A stretch of DNA of 64,000 nucleotides, from contig NZ_JAPEOB010000004.1 of the NCBI RefSeq assembly GCF_026341775.1, forward strand, positions 186,001 to 250,000, written 5' to 3'. Shown here piece after piece: positions 52,330 to 62,933 of this stretch. The position numbers and the translations under genes were made by a program. The DNA is from Streptomyces sp. NBC_00654. GTDB taxonomy: Bacteria; Actinomycetota; Actinomycetes; Streptomycetales; Streptomycetaceae. The notes below the pieces were generated by a model. It did not search any database and was not told the origin of the DNA. It saw only the letters and a program-made list of their open reading frames with translations. How positions within the stretch are numbered: position 1 is the stretch's first letter; every line of letters begins with the position of its first letter.

Positions 52330-53409
52330 ATGCCTTCGCCCGTTCTGTCCGCACCCAGTGACTCCATCGTCGACGCGACGGTCCTGCCCCGCCTGATCCG
52401 CCTCGGCCCCAATCTGTGCGGGGCAGCCTTCAGCCTGATGAAGCTGCTGCCGGCCCGGTTCATGCTCGACCGGGCCGAGCAGCGGGGCGAACTCGCCCCG
52501 GGGACCACCGTCCTGGAGACCTCCTCCGGCACCTTCGCGCTCGGCCTGGCGATGGTCTGCCGGCTGCGCGGCTACCCCCTGGTCATCGTCGGAGACCCGG
52601 CCATCGACCCCGTGCTCCGCGTGCGCCTGGAGGAGCTGGGCACCCGTGTGGAGATCTGCACGGAGCCCAGCCCGCAGGGCGGGTTCCAACGGGCCCGGCT
52701 GGACCGGCTGGAGGAGCTGCGCGCCGAGTACCCCGACCACTACGTCCCGGGCCAGTACCACAACCCGGACAACCCCAACGCCTACGCCGCCGTCGCCGAG
52801 CAGCTCACCGAGAGCCTCGGGCTCGTGGACTGCCTCGTCGGCCCGGTCGGCTCCGGCGGATCCACCGGCGGCACCGCCGCGTTCCTGCGGCTGCTCCAGC
52901 CCGGCCTGCGCCTGATCGGCGTGGACACCTCGCCCAGCGCCATCTTCGGCCAGCCCGACGGACCCCGCACCGTGCGGGGTCTGGGCAACAGCCTCGTACC
53001 GCCGAACGTCAGGCACACCGCCTACGACGAGGTGCACTGGGCGGGCCCCACCGAGGTCTTCCGGGCCACCCGCGACCTGCACGCCCGGCACGCCCTGTAC
53101 ATGGGGCCCACCAGCGGCGCCGCGTTCCTGGTCGCCCGCTGGTACGCCGAACAGCACCCCGACGCCCAGGTGGTGGCCCTGCTGCCCGACGAGGGACACC
53201 GCTACCAGGACTCCGTCTACCAGGACGAGTGGCTGGCCGCCCGGGGCTTCCTCGACGCGCCGCCCGCCACCGCGCCGCGCACCGTCACCCACCCGGAACA
53301 GGCCCTCGGCGACTGGGCCCGCATGGAGTGGCGCCGCCGCAGTCTGGACGACGCCCTCCGCGCACCGGGGACCGACCACGCCGCCACCGCCCCCAGGGAG
53401 CCCCGATGA
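52330..53409 (+). CDS. PLP-dependent CysK-family beta-replacement enzyme
   Basis: A 359-residue fold-type II PLP enzyme related to cysteine synthase. The Lys-bearing segment is LMKLLPARFMLDRAEQRGEL, followed by ETSSGTFALGLAMVCRLRGYP (substrate-binding SSG loop) and the phosphate-binding glycine loop VGPVGSGGSTGGTAAFL. It would replace the phosphate of O-phosphothreonine with an amine donor, plausibly aspartate, given the lyase downstream. The usual NPTGSVKDR context of the active Lys is altered, so catalysis should be checked. It overlaps the ATP-grasp gene by ATGA. Confidence 0.87.
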   Translation: MPSPVLSAPSDSIVDATVLPRLIRLGPNLCGAAFSLMKLLPARFMLDRAEQRGELAPGTTVLETSSGTFALGLAMVCRLRGYPLVIVGDPAIDPVLRVRLEELGTRVEICTEPSPQGGFQRARLDRLEELRAEYPDHYVPGQYHNPDNPNAYAAVAEQLTESLGLVDCLVGPVGSGGSTGGTAAFLRLLQPGLRLIGVDTSPSAIFGQPDGPRTVRGLGNSLVPPNVRHTAYDEVHWAGPTEVFRATRDLHARHALYMGPTSGAAFLVARWYAEQHPDAQVVALLPDEGHRYQDSVYQDEWLAARGFLDAPPATAPRTVTHPEQALGDWARMEWRRRSLDDALRAPGTDHAATAPREPR

Positions 53410-53465
53410 CCCCACCGACCCCGATCACCCCACCGACCCTGCCGACCCCGATCACCCTGCCGACC
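53406..53465 (+). repeat. In-frame repeat at ATP-grasp N-terminus
   Basis: Units of CCACCGACC/CCGATCACC encode TPPT and PITL repeats at the very start of the ATP-grasp protein, just after the overlap with the previous gene. Confidence 0.65.
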
Positions 53466-54752
53466 CTGGTCCTGGTCGAGTCCAACACCTCCGGCACCGG
53501 GCGGCTGTTCGCCCGGCGCGCGCGGGAGCTCGGCGCCCGGCCCCTCCTGCTGGCGGAGGACCCCGGCCGCTACGCCTACGCCCGCGACGACGGCCTCGAC
53601 GTGGTCCGCGCGGACACCTCGACGCCCGCCGCCGTACTCGCCGCGCTCGCCGCGCTGCCCGGCGGCCCGCCCGCCGGCCTGACCACCAGCTCCGACTACT
53701 TCGTCCCGGTCGCCGCCGCCGCGGCCGCCGCGCTCGGCCTGCCGGGACCGGACCCGGAGGCCGTCGCCCGCTGCCGCCACAAGGGCAGGCAGCGCGCCGC
53801 GCTCGCCGCGGGCGGGGTCCCGGTGGCCGCCCACAGCCTGGTCACCTCCGTCGAGGCGGCCCTCGACGCCGCCGGCCGGACCGGCTTCCCCGTCGTCCTC
53901 AAACCCGCCGACGGCTCCGGCAGCACGGGCGTACGGCTGTGCACGACCCGGGAGGAGACGGCCGCGCACGCCGCACGCCTGCTCGCCCGCACCCACAACG
54001 AACGCGGGATGCCGACCGCGCCCGGATTCCTCGTGGAGGAGTACGTCGACGGGCCGGAGTTCTCCGTGGAGGTGTTCGCCCACACCCCGGTCACCGTGGT
54101 CGCCAAACACCTCGGCGCCGCCCCGCACTTCGTGGAGACCGGACACGACGTGCCCGCACCGCTGCCCCCGGCACGGGCCGGACTGCTGGCCGAAACCGCC
54201 GTGCTGGCGGTCAAGGCACTCGGCCTCGGCTTCGGCGCGGCCCATGCCGAACTGCGCCTCGGCCCGGCCGGCCCCGTCCTGATCGAGGTCAACCCCCGCC
54301 TCGCCGGGGGCATGATCCCCGAACTGATCCGCTCCGCACTCTCCGTCGACCTCGTCCGCGCCCAGGTGGCCGCGGCACTGGGCCGCCACGAGGAACCGGA
54401 ACCGTCCACCGCCCTGCACTCCTCGCTGCGCTTCCTGGCCGTCGACACCCCGTCGTACCTGGCCGGACCACCTGACGGGCCGCCGTCCGGATCGCCGGAC
54501 GGACCGCCGGACGGACCGCCGGACGGACCGCCGGACGGCGCGGCACCGTACGGCACCGAGGCGCGCCACGTCACCGAACAGACCCTCACCGGACGGCGCG
54601 GCGAACTGCTCGTCCCGCACCACGACCACCGCGACCGGGTCGGACACGTCATCGCCACCGCCCCGGCCGCCGAGGACGCGGCGCGCGCCGCCGACACCGG
54701 ACTGGCCCGGCTGCGCACAGCACTGCGGCCCGCCGAGGAGGCGACCCGATGA
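53406..54752 (+). CDS. ATP-grasp ligase
   Basis: A 448-residue ATP-grasp enzyme, which joins a carboxylate to an amine via an acyl phosphate. Visible are the ATP-lysine strand FPVVLKPADGSGSTGVRLC, the lid/hinge FLVEEYVDGPEFSVEVF and the metal-binding PVLIEVNPRLAGGMIPELI. The first 20 residues are a Thr/Pro/Ile repeat of little structural value. A second in-frame 12-bp repeat (54489-54540) encodes GPPD units in a C-terminal loop. Its substrate is unknown: it may make an intermediate for the lyase, or a dipeptide. It overlaps both neighbours by 4 bases. Confidence 0.87.
   Translation: MTPPTPITPPTLPTPITLPTLVLVESNTSGTGRLFARRARELGARPLLLAEDPGRYAYARDDGLDVVRADTSTPAAVLAALAALPGGPPAGLTTSSDYFVPVAAAAAAALGLPGPDPEAVARCRHKGRQRAALAAGGVPVAAHSLVTSVEAALDAAGRTGFPVVLKPADGSGSTGVRLCTTREETAAHAARLLARTHNERGMPTAPGFLVEEYVDGPEFSVEVFAHTPVTVVAKHLGAAPHFVETGHDVPAPLPPARAGLLAETAVLAVKALGLGFGAAHAELRLGPAGPVLIEVNPRLAGGMIPELIRSALSVDLVRAQVAAALGRHEEPEPSTALHSSLRFLAVDTPSYLAGPPDGPPSGSPDGPPDGPPDGPPDGAAPYGTEARHVTEQTLTGRRGELLVPHHDHRDRVGHVIATAPAAEDAARAADTGLARLRTALRPAEEATR
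54489..54540 (+). repeat. In-frame 12-bp repeat in ATP-grasp gene
   Basis: About four copies of GGACCGCCGGAC encode tandem DGPP. The inserted loop lies between the catalytic core and the C-terminal segment. Confidence 0.75.
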
Positions 54753-56227
54753 CCGCCCGCGCCGCCACGGGCCGGCTGACGTCCGCCGTCGCCCCCGCCG
54801 CCGCCGAGATCCTCTTCGAGCGGCATCTGCGTACCCCCGACGACCCGGTCGCCGCCGAACTCCGGCCCACCAGCGACGTCGACCGCGCCCATGTCGTCAT
54901 GCTCACCGAACAGGGCGTCGTGGAACGGGAGACGGCCGCCCGGCTGCTCGCCGGCATCGACGCGCTGCGCGCCGACGACTTCGCACCCCTGCGCCACCGA
55001 CCCGCCCCCCGGGGCCGCTACCTCGCCTACGAGGGCTGTCTCGTGGAGACGCTGGGCGAGCGGACGGGCGGAGTGCTGCACAGCGGCAGGTCGCGCAACG
55101 ACCTCAACGCCACCGTCCTCAGGCTCCAGCTGCGACGGCCCTACGACCGCCTCCTCACCGAGACGGACGCCCTGGGCCGTGCGCTCACCGGCCAGGGCCA
55201 TCGGTGGCACACCACCGTGATGCCCTCCTACACCCACCACCAGCCGGCGGTTCCCACCACCTACGGTCACTATCTCGCCGGTGTGGCCGCCGCCCTCGTA
55301 CGCGATCTCGACCAGCTCGAACACGCCGGCCGGGAGATCGACGAGAACCCCCTCGGCGCGGGTGCCGCGGGCGGCACCACCCTGCCCGTCGACCCGCGCC
55401 GCACCACCGAACTCCTCGGCTTCACCGAGCCTCTGGCCAACTCCCTGCACGCCGTCGCGTCCCGGGACCTCGTGCTCCGGCTGCTGTCCGCCTGCTCCGT
55501 CCTCGGTGTGCTCCTCATCCGTACCGCACACGACCTCCAGTCGTGGACCAGTGCGGAGAACCCGCTGCTGCGGCTGCCGGACGACCTCGTCGGCAGCAGC
55601 TCGATGATGCCGCAGAAGCGCAACCCGTTCCTCCTGGAGAACATCCAGGGCAAGGCCGCGGCGGCCCTCGGCGCCCTCACCGCCGCGACCACCGCCATGT
55701 CCACCGCCCGCTACACCAACGCGATCGCCGTCGGCACCGAGGCCGTCGGCCAGCTGTGGCCCGCGCTGGAGGCCACCACGGACGCCGTCCTGCTGCTGCG
55801 GCTGATCGTCGAGGGAGCGGAGCCCGACGGCGACCTGATGCTGCGGCGGGCCACCGAGGGACACACCGCCGCCACCGCCCTCGCCGAACGCCTGGTCGTC
55901 GCGGGTGTGCCCTTCCGCACCGCCCACCACGAGGTCGGCGACATCAGCCGGGCGGCCGTCACCACCGGGCGGCCCTTCGAGGAGGTCGCCGCCGAACGCC
56001 TGACGGGCCGTCCGCCCCAGGTGCTCGCCGCCCTGGACCCCGCCTCGATCGTCGCCGCCGCCACGGCCGGCGGGGGACCCGGAGCGGCATCCGTGCTCGC
56101 CGCCCTCCGGGACACCACCGCCCGCCTCGACCTCCTGCACGCCGCCGCGGAGGCCCGCCGGGAACGCTGGGCGGCCGCCGAGGAAGCCCTGGCGGACGCC
56201 GTGTCCGCCCTGACCCATGAAGCGTGA
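54749..56227 (+). CDS. Argininosuccinate-lyase-like fumarase-superfamily enzyme
   Basis: A 492-residue member of the fumarase/aspartase superfamily, closest in motifs to argininosuccinate lyase: HSGRSRNDLNATVLRL, MPSYTHHQPAVPTTYGHYL and the signature GSSSMMPQKRNPF with the catalytic Ser loop. Such enzymes eliminate fumarate from an N-succinyl adduct. In this context it should release a free amino group on a 2,3-diamino acid after aspartate has been coupled by the CysK-like enzyme. Arginine biosynthesis is unlikely because no other arg genes are here. Confidence 0.9.
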   Translation: MTARAATGRLTSAVAPAAAEILFERHLRTPDDPVAAELRPTSDVDRAHVVMLTEQGVVERETAARLLAGIDALRADDFAPLRHRPAPRGRYLAYEGCLVETLGERTGGVLHSGRSRNDLNATVLRLQLRRPYDRLLTETDALGRALTGQGHRWHTTVMPSYTHHQPAVPTTYGHYLAGVAAALVRDLDQLEHAGREIDENPLGAGAAGGTTLPVDPRRTTELLGFTEPLANSLHAVASRDLVLRLLSACSVLGVLLIRTAHDLQSWTSAENPLLRLPDDLVGSSSMMPQKRNPFLLENIQGKAAAALGALTAATTAMSTARYTNAIAVGTEAVGQLWPALEATTDAVLLLRLIVEGAEPDGDLMLRRATEGHTAATALAERLVVAGVPFRTAHHEVGDISRAAVTTGRPFEEVAAERLTGRPPQVLAALDPASIVAAATAGGGPGAASVLAALRDTTARLDLLHAAAEARRERWAAAEEALADAVSALTHEA

Positions 56228-56240
56228 GGACCACACCCCG

Positions 56241-57340
<1,100 letters not shown>

Positions 57341-57344
<4 letters not shown>

Positions 57345-58672
57345 GTGTGCCGGCCCCGGCCGCCGAGTCCCGCGCGGCCGGCCTGGGCTCCCACCGGGCG
57401 TTCCGGGTGTTCTGGGGGGCGGACACGGTCAGCCAGTTCGGCACGTACGTCGGAAACACCGTCCTCCCCCTGGTGGCCGCCACGACCCTGGCGGCCACCC
57501 CGATGGAGATGGGGCTCCTCGGCGCCGCCGAGACCGCGGGCTACCTGCTGATCGGGCTGCCCGCCGGGGTGTGGGTCGCGCGGGCCCGGCAGCGGCGCCT
57601 GATGCGGCGGGCCAACTTCGCCCGCGCCGCGCTGATGTGCACGATTCCCCTGGCCTGGTGGTGCGGCGTGCTGTCCGTCTCCCAACTGGTCGTCGTGGCC
57701 CTGCTGTGCGGTGTCTGCGCGGTGCTGTTCGATGTCGCCTACCAGTCGCACCTGCCGGTCCTGGTCGACCGCGACCGGCTCCTCGAAGGCAACGCCAAGC
57801 TCCAGTCCAGCCAGTCCCTCGCCCAGATCACCGGCCCCGGCATCGGCGGGACGCTCGTCCAACTGGCCGGTCCCGCGCTCCCGGTGGCCGGGTCCGCGCT
57901 CGGACAACTGGTGGCCGCCCTGCTGCTGGGCCGGGTGCGCGAACCGGACCCGGCGGCACCCGCCCCCGCCGGGGGCCCGCCGCTCCTCGCGGAGATCCGT
58001 GAGGGCCTGCGCTTCACCGCCCGCGTCCGCACGCTGCGGGCCATCACCGCGTGCACCGCCACCACCAACCTGTTCAGCGGCGTCCTGGGCGCCGTCCAGG
58101 TGTTCTTCCTGACCCACACCCTCGGGCTCTCCGACGCCGCCGTCGGCGCGACGCTGAGCGTGGTGGGTGTCGGCGGCGTCCTCGGAGCGCTGACCGCGCA
58201 CCGCGTCGTCCTGCGCGTCGGCCAGGCACGGGCCGTGTGGCTCATCCCGCTGACCACGTTCCCCTGGCTGCTCCTCGTCCCCCTGGCCGGCCCGCACCTG
58301 ATGCTCGCACCGGCCCTGGCCGGGCTCTTCGTCACCGGGTACGGCTATGTCGTCTACAACGTCGCCCAGGTCAGCTACCGCCAGGCCGCCTGCCGCGAGG
58401 ACATGCTGGCCCGGGTCAACGCCACCGTCCGTTTCATGGGCTTCGGCGCCCTGACGGCCGGTGCGCTGGCGGGTGGCGCACTCGGCGGACTTCTCGGCAT
58501 CCGCGCCACCCTGTGGATCGCCGCCGTGGGCACCTGTCTCTCCGCCGTGTGGGTGCTGTGCTCGCCGCTGCGCGGGATGCGGGACTTCACACCGCCCGAC
58601 GCGACACCGGATGACGCGACACCACCCGACGCGACACCGGATGACACGGTTCCGGACCCCGGGCGCAGGTGA
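57341..58672 (+). CDS. MFS exporter (EntS-like)
   Basis: A 443-residue major facilitator with about twelve hydrophobic segments, similar in outline to the MFS_3/enterobactin-exporter group. FRVFWGADTVSQFGTYVGNTVLPLVA opens the protein, and VWVARARQRRLMRRANFARA is the loop 2-3 region. As the last overlapping gene (GTGA) of the peptide operon it is the probable product exporter and self-resistance determinant. The C-terminus carries an in-frame repeat encoding DATPDDATPPDATPDDT. Confidence 0.9.
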
Positions 58673-58675
58673 CAG

Positions 58676-58732
58676 GGGAGAGAGACGAGAGAGACGAGAG
58701 AGAGGGGGGAGACGAGAGAGAGGGGGGAGGAG
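58676..58732. repeat. Polypurine minisatellite after exporter gene
   Basis: An uninterrupted purine-rich tract with two exact 18-bp copies (58693-58710 and 58711-58728) of GACGAGAGAGAGGGGGGA. Such strand-asymmetric tracts can form triplex or slippage structures; no hairpin terminator is present here. Confidence 0.7.
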
Positions 58733-58944
58733 CAGCAGCATCGCACGACCGCGTCGGCCGATATGTGACACAAGCTCAATATTCCTTCTTCCTCCCCCGG
58801 GGGCCTTGGTGACCTGCAACTAGGTGAGCGGTCCGAGGCCGGCCGGCCGGTGTCGCGCACGGCCAGAATCGACGGTGACCGCGAGGGCGCGGGCGCCTCA
58901 CGCACGGCCCCGCGACCATGGACCCGAGAAGGAGTGGGAACACG

Positions 58945-59070
58945 ATGACGTTACGTCTGCCCCTGATGCCCGTGCAGGACGGCATCGCGCGCACCGCGCC
59001 CGAGGACCCCGACAGCGGCTGGGGCGGCTGTGCGCCGGGACCGCGGTACGCGCCGTCCGGCAGGAGGTGA
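58945..59070 (+). CDS. 41-residue ORF with a TTA codon (candidate peptide)
   Basis: A short reading frame encodes a 41-residue peptide with a hydrophobic start (TLRLPLMPVQ), an acidic centre (APEDPDSG), a WGGCAPG segment with a single Cys, and a basic end. AAGGAG lies about 10 bases before the ATG. Codon 3 is TTA, implying bldA-dependent translation in Streptomyces. It ends 78 bases before a cupin-like gene and could be a modified-peptide precursor, a leader for translational control, or spurious. I do not recognise the sequence. Confidence 0.45.
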   Translation: MTLRLPLMPVQDGIARTAPEDPDSGWGGCAPGPRYAPSGRR

Positions 59071-59148
59071 CGAGGACCGGGCGTGGAGGCCGGCCCGCGA
59101 GCGGCGGAACGGCCGGCCGTCCCGCCGTACGGGAGGAGAGCGGACGGA

Positions 59149-59679
59149 ATGCCACTGCCCGACGGTGAGCTCGACCTGCTCCTCGCGGATGTGGAGCTCT
59201 CCCTGTCGGCGCACGGCCGCGACCGGATCGCCGTGGTGTGGCCGCGCGGCGCGGACCTGCTGGCACGGATCGTGGCCGGCCGGCGCACCGCACCCGCCCT
59301 CGCCGACAGCAACCGCGGCCCGTCGGCCCGCGCCGTCGCCGCGCGGCTCGCGGACCGCCTCGCGGACCGGCTCGGCGAACCGGTGACGGCCGCCTGGCGG
59401 ATGCTCACCGGGCAGGCGCCGGGCGGCCCCGAGGTCGTCTACCGGACCGAGTGGGACACGCTCCTGCTGTCCGTCCGGGGTGCGCTGTGGGTCCGCGTCG
59501 CCCCCTTCGACGCCGGCGGGGACGACTCCACCGCCGCTGCCGGCCGGCGGCCGGGGCCGCTGCGCCTGCGCCTGCGTACGGGCGAGGCGGTGTACGTGCC
59601 CCGGGGGTTCATGTGCGAGATGTCGGAGGTCAGAAAGCCGACCCTGCTGCTCGAACTGTCCCTGCCCGGCACGGGGTGA
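59149..59679 (+). CDS. Cupin-like protein
   Basis: A 176-residue protein whose C-terminal half looks like the second half of a double-stranded beta-helix: LRLRTGEAVYVPRGFMCEMSEVRKPTLLLELSLP resembles the GDxLYxPxGxxH strand of cupins and JmjC-like oxygenases, although the usual His is replaced by Cys/Glu. The N-terminal half (ELDLLLADVELSLSAHGRD) has no clear match. The ATG at 59149 has GGAGAG 8 bases upstream; an in-frame GTG at 59083 with GAGGA is an alternative. A role with the preceding 41-residue ORF is possible. Confidence 0.6.
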   Translation: MPLPDGELDLLLADVELSLSAHGRDRIAVVWPRGADLLARIVAGRRTAPALADSNRGPSARAVAARLADRLADRLGEPVTAAWRMLTGQAPGGPEVVYRTEWDTLLLSVRGALWVRVAPFDAGGDDSTAAAGRRPGPLRLRLRTGEAVYVPRGFMCEMSEVRKPTLLLELSLPGTG

Positions 59680-60033
59680 GCAGATGTTCCGCCGCTGCTT
59701 CCCGCGGCGCCGCCCTGTCCGTCGATGGCCTGATGCGGCGGTACGGGCACCTCGCCGGCCCAACTGCCCACGATCGTCGATCCCGAGGCGGTCGGTCCGA
59801 GGTTCACCCGTTCCGGTGGTCGCCCCCGGAAACGCCGCCCGACGATGACAGGTCACCCATGATCGGCCCGGTGATCACCCACGGCACACGCCCCGCCTCC
59901 GGGCACCGTGTGGCTCGGGCCGTCAAGGTCGGCGTGGCTGTGACGGTGACACGCGGTGATATGCGTAACTCTGAGTCATGGAACGCGAGAAGCGCGAGCC
60001 ATGCGAAGTGTGTTTTCCACTGGAGGCGAAAGA
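59680..60033. other. Intergenic region, no gene supported
   Basis: This 354-base gap separates the right edge of the peptide locus from the next gene. A GAGTCAT word occurs at 59973. No convincing promoter, repeat or small gene was found. Confidence 0.4.
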
Positions 60034-61020
60034 GTGTCACGTCAGCGTCTGAGGCTGGGAGTACTCGCCCTTGCGGCACTGGTTCTCTCGGGTCCCGCGG
60101 TTGCCCCGACCGCGGCGGTAACCTCCTGGCCGGTCACAACGAGCGTCCATGGGCAGGCCGTCCTGGCGGGTCCGTCGGCCGACGAGGACCCGGGCTTTCT
60201 CAAAAGGCGTCAGAAAGCCCAGGCCGAGGGGCTCATCGACGCCGACGGCAGGGTCCCGGGAAGTCAGAGCGAGGGGAGCCGCGCATGGCCACGCGATGAC
60301 ACGGGATACCGCATCCAGCCCCGGGACCTGGAGTTCCTCGGGCTGACGCGGCAGCAGGTCGGGTGGTGGCGCCACTACGAGGCGCCGTTGGGTACGACTC
60401 CGCACCAGTTCAAGCGCATGTCGGCGTCCCTGTTCAGGGTCCTGTGCTCCGCCTGTGAGCGCCCCCAGGACTATGACGTACGACTCCAGGGATCATGGGC
60501 GTTCTTCTTCTCGGGCCGCCACAAGGACTTCCCGACCGAACGGGACCTGGCAGGGCAGCCGGTGGCGCTGGCGAGGTTCCAGGAGTGGATGGGCTCCACA
60601 CCTCCCGTCGAGCGCCCGGCGCGCCGCCCGTTCGGCGCGTTGCACAAACTGGGGATGCTCGACGAGAACGGGAAGCCGTTCGGACCCAGCGACGGGGACT
60701 TCCATATCTCGTCCGACATCATGGTGGCCGAGGCCCGGGTGAAGTGGGATGAGCTGAAGAGCGCAGGAAAGCTCAGTGATGAGGACATCCGCAAGGGGTT
60801 CATTCATCAGAAGTACAGCTTCGTCAACCGGACAGCGGTTCAGGAGGCCTTCCCGGACCTCGAAAAGTGGTCGACCGTATGGGAGGAGCGGCTGGGCCGG
60901 CCCATCGCGCCGTCGCTGTTCCCCAGCTCCGGACCCCCCGACAAGTCTCAGGAGGGGAACGGGATCTCCACTCACTTCCGGAATTCCGACTGGGTGGTCA
61001 CAAACCCACCGAAGCACTGA
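60034..61020 (+). CDS. Secreted protein of unknown function
   Basis: A 328-residue protein. The GTG at 60034 follows GGAGG by 7 bases and starts a clear signal peptide (RLRLGVLALAALVLSGPAVA). The mature part is hydrophilic and globular, with a stretch DVRLQGSWAFFFSGRHKDFP and SDGDFHISSDIMVAEARVKW that recalls the GS...DxD layout of nucleotidyltransferase-fold proteins, but this is only a resemblance. One pair of Cys (LCSACERP) is present. Upstream readings from 59956 or 60001 would hide the signal peptide. Function unassigned. Confidence 0.75.
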   Translation: MSRQRLRLGVLALAALVLSGPAVAPTAAVTSWPVTTSVHGQAVLAGPSADEDPGFLKRRQKAQAEGLIDADGRVPGSQSEGSRAWPRDDTGYRIQPRDLEFLGLTRQQVGWWRHYEAPLGTTPHQFKRMSASLFRVLCSACERPQDYDVRLQGSWAFFFSGRHKDFPTERDLAGQPVALARFQEWMGSTPPVERPARRPFGALHKLGMLDENGKPFGPSDGDFHISSDIMVAEARVKWDELKSAGKLSDEDIRKGFIHQKYSFVNRTAVQEAFPDLEKWSTVWEERLGRPIAPSLFPSSGPPDKSQEGNGISTHFRNSDWVVTNPPKH

Positions 61021-61102
61021 CCCGGTTCCGCCCCGGCCGGCCGACGACCCGGCCGAGCGGGACGCGGTCGACGTTCCGGACCTGAACGCCTGACACGCTC
61101 CT

Positions 61103-61144
61103 CGGCCGCCGCCGCTCCCCGTTCCGACGGGACGGCGGCGGCCG
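61103..61144 (+). terminator. Hairpin terminator
   Basis: A perfect 12-bp inverted repeat (61103-61114 with 61133-61144) with an 18-base loop lies 83 bases after the secreted-protein stop. Confidence 0.65.
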
Positions 61145-61287
61145 TTCGCGCGGGTCGGCTGCGGGCGGTGGCCGCAGGGCTGTCCCGTGGTGCGCCGCTG
61201 GATTCCGCGACCTCGTGGCGCAAACCGACGGTCCACCCGATGCGTCGGCCGTAGGCCCGCACAACAGGCACCGGGGCTCGGGAGCCG

Positions 61288-61734
61288 TCAGCCGTCCGAC
61301 GCGGTGGCCGGCCCCTCGGCGGCGGCGTCGGCGGCGGCGTCGGCGGCGGCCTGCGCGTCGAGACGCCGCCGGGCGTCGTCCCAGGTGAGCGGAAGATCGT
61401 CGGTGGAGACTTCCCAGAAGGTGAAGGTCCCCGCGCGCATGGTGGGCCGTACGGCGTCCATGATGCTCCGATGGGGCTCGGTCCCCGCGAAGACGTACAG
61501 GGCGTCGCGGTTCTCCCACGCGGACAGGGTCAGGAAGACACCGGCCAGGGGCCGGGCGACGAGGGAGGCGCCGAACGCGCCCGGCGCGGACCGCACCTGC
61601 CGCCATGCCTGCAGGGACTTCAGGAAGAACCGAGGCACGTCCCGCCGGGACCTCAGAGTGAAACGGGACGCCATGACGTACGCCCCGGTGTGTGGTGGAG
61701 CCGGGTTCGGTGTCGCCCAGGGAAGCGTCGGCAT
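61288..61734 (-). CDS. DUF3291-like (ABM-fold) protein
   Basis: A 148-residue protein with the dimeric alpha-beta barrel pattern: ASRFTLRSRRDVPRFFLKSLQAWRQ, GVFLTLSAWENRDALYVFAGTEPH and GTFTFWEVSTDDLPLTWDDARRRL, matching DUF3291-type proteins related to monooxygenases and haem-degrading folds. The C-terminus is an Ala/Asp repeat (AAADAAADAAA) from a GGCGGCGGCGTC minisatellite (61318-61345). AAGGAGG lies about 8 bases before the ATG. Confidence 0.8.
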   Translation of the reverse strand: MPTLPWATPNPAPPHTGAYVMASRFTLRSRRDVPRFFLKSLQAWRQVRSAPGAFGASLVARPLAGVFLTLSAWENRDALYVFAGTEPHRSIMDAVRPTMRAGTFTFWEVSTDDLPLTWDDARRRLDAQAAADAAADAAAEGPATASDG

Positions 61735-61880
61735 ACGGTCCCACCTCCTTCTCGACGGAGGCCCCGCCGGTGTTTCCGGGTCCTATGACCGGCATGAAAC
61801 ACGCATACGGGAGCAATCCGCCTCACGCACTCATTCTCGATGCCTCGCGGGGCACCGCAACCGCAGCCCGAGGACCCCGG

Positions 61881-62933
61881 CTACTCCGAGCCGGCGGACT
61901 CCCCGAGCTGTTCCGCCGCACGCTGCGCCAGTGCGGCCGCGAGCGTCACCCCGGGGTGCGCGGCCAGTGCGACGACCCCCGGAGCGCTCGCCAGCGGGGC
62001 GCAGAGCACGCCGTCGCCCGCCGGGATCGGGCGCATGCCGATGGTCATGCCCTCCAGCACCGGTTCCCGCGGCAGCCCGAACGCCTCCGTCACGGCACTC
62101 AGGGACGTACGCACCCGCGCCCGCGTCGCCGACTCCGGCTCTCCCGGGACCACGTCCTCGGCGCCGACGAAGCCGTGCCGGGCGGACGGCCGGATCTCGA
62201 AGGACGGCGTGGACACCACCCGGTCCAGGCGCAGTTCCGGCGCGGTGAAGGTGAAGCGCGCGGCCGGGACGCCGGGCACGTCGATGTGCTCGCCGAACTG
62301 CTCCGCGAGGGCGGGCAGGCCCGTCCCGCAGGCGAGTACGACCCGATCGACGACCAGCGCCGCTCCGGTGCCCCACAGCTCGTAGCCGCCGGCCCGCCGT
62401 GCCCGGACGCGATCCACCCGGGCGGCGACGACGGTGGCCCCGCCGGCCCGCGCGCGGGCGAGGAACGCGCGGCGCAGGTCGTCCGGCTCGACCATGCCCT
62501 CGTCGCTCGCATGGGCGACGACCGGCGGCGGCACCCGCAGGCCGGGGAGGATCCGCCGCAGGGCCTCCGCCCCGACGGTCGCGACGCCGGGCCCCGACTG
62601 CTCGGCGAACCGAGCCGTCGCGGCCGCGGTCGACGCCCAGCTCACGGCGCCGTTCCAAGCGATGAGGCCGCGCAACGGCGGCGTCGCCGTGACGGTGCGC
62701 AGCACGCCGAGCGACCGGGCGAGCTCGTCCTGATCGCGCGCGCCCGACGGCGGCTCCGCCGCCGACCCGTGCGAGTTGAGCCAGCCGAACGCCGCATCCG
62801 TCACCGGCGGCCGCGACTCCTCCGCCGTGCAGACGACGACGGACAGGCCGCGGCGCACGAGCTCGTCCGCCACCGCCGCCCCCAGCACGCCCGAGCCGAC
62901 CACGGCGACGCGCAGCACGTTCTCCAGGCCCAT
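61881..62933 (-). CDS. FAD-dependent oxidoreductase (DAO family)
   Basis: A 350-residue flavoprotein of the D-amino-acid-oxidase/glycine-oxidase fold. The dinucleotide-binding motif VAVVGSGVLGAAVADELVRRG opens the protein, followed by the substrate-domain strands and the C-terminal ATG-like FAD contact EGMTIGMRPIPAGDG. It probably oxidises an amine or amino acid. The ATG at 62933 has AGAGG about 8 bases upstream; reading could extend to 63278 but without any recognisable domain. Confidence 0.85.
   Translation of the reverse strand: MGLENVLRVAVVGSGVLGAAVADELVRRGLSVVVCTAEESRPPVTDAAFGWLNSHGSAAEPPSGARDQDELARSLGVLRTVTATPPLRGLIAWNGAVSWASTAAATARFAEQSGPGVATVGAEALRRILPGLRVPPPVVAHASDEGMVEPDDLRRAFLARARAGGATVVAARVDRVRARRAGGYELWGTGAALVVDRVVLACGTGLPALAEQFGEHIDVPGVPAARFTFTAPELRLDRVVSTPSFEIRPSARHGFVGAEDVVPGEPESATRARVRTSLSAVTEAFGLPREPVLEGMTIGMRPIPAGDGVLCAPLASAPGVVALAAHPGVTLAAALAQRAAEQLGESAGSE

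Noticed and set aside
59973..59979. A further GAGTCAT word as part of the cluster regulon
   Set aside because: It is a single isolated copy about 60 bases before an apparently unrelated secreted protein; one 7-base word may be chance.
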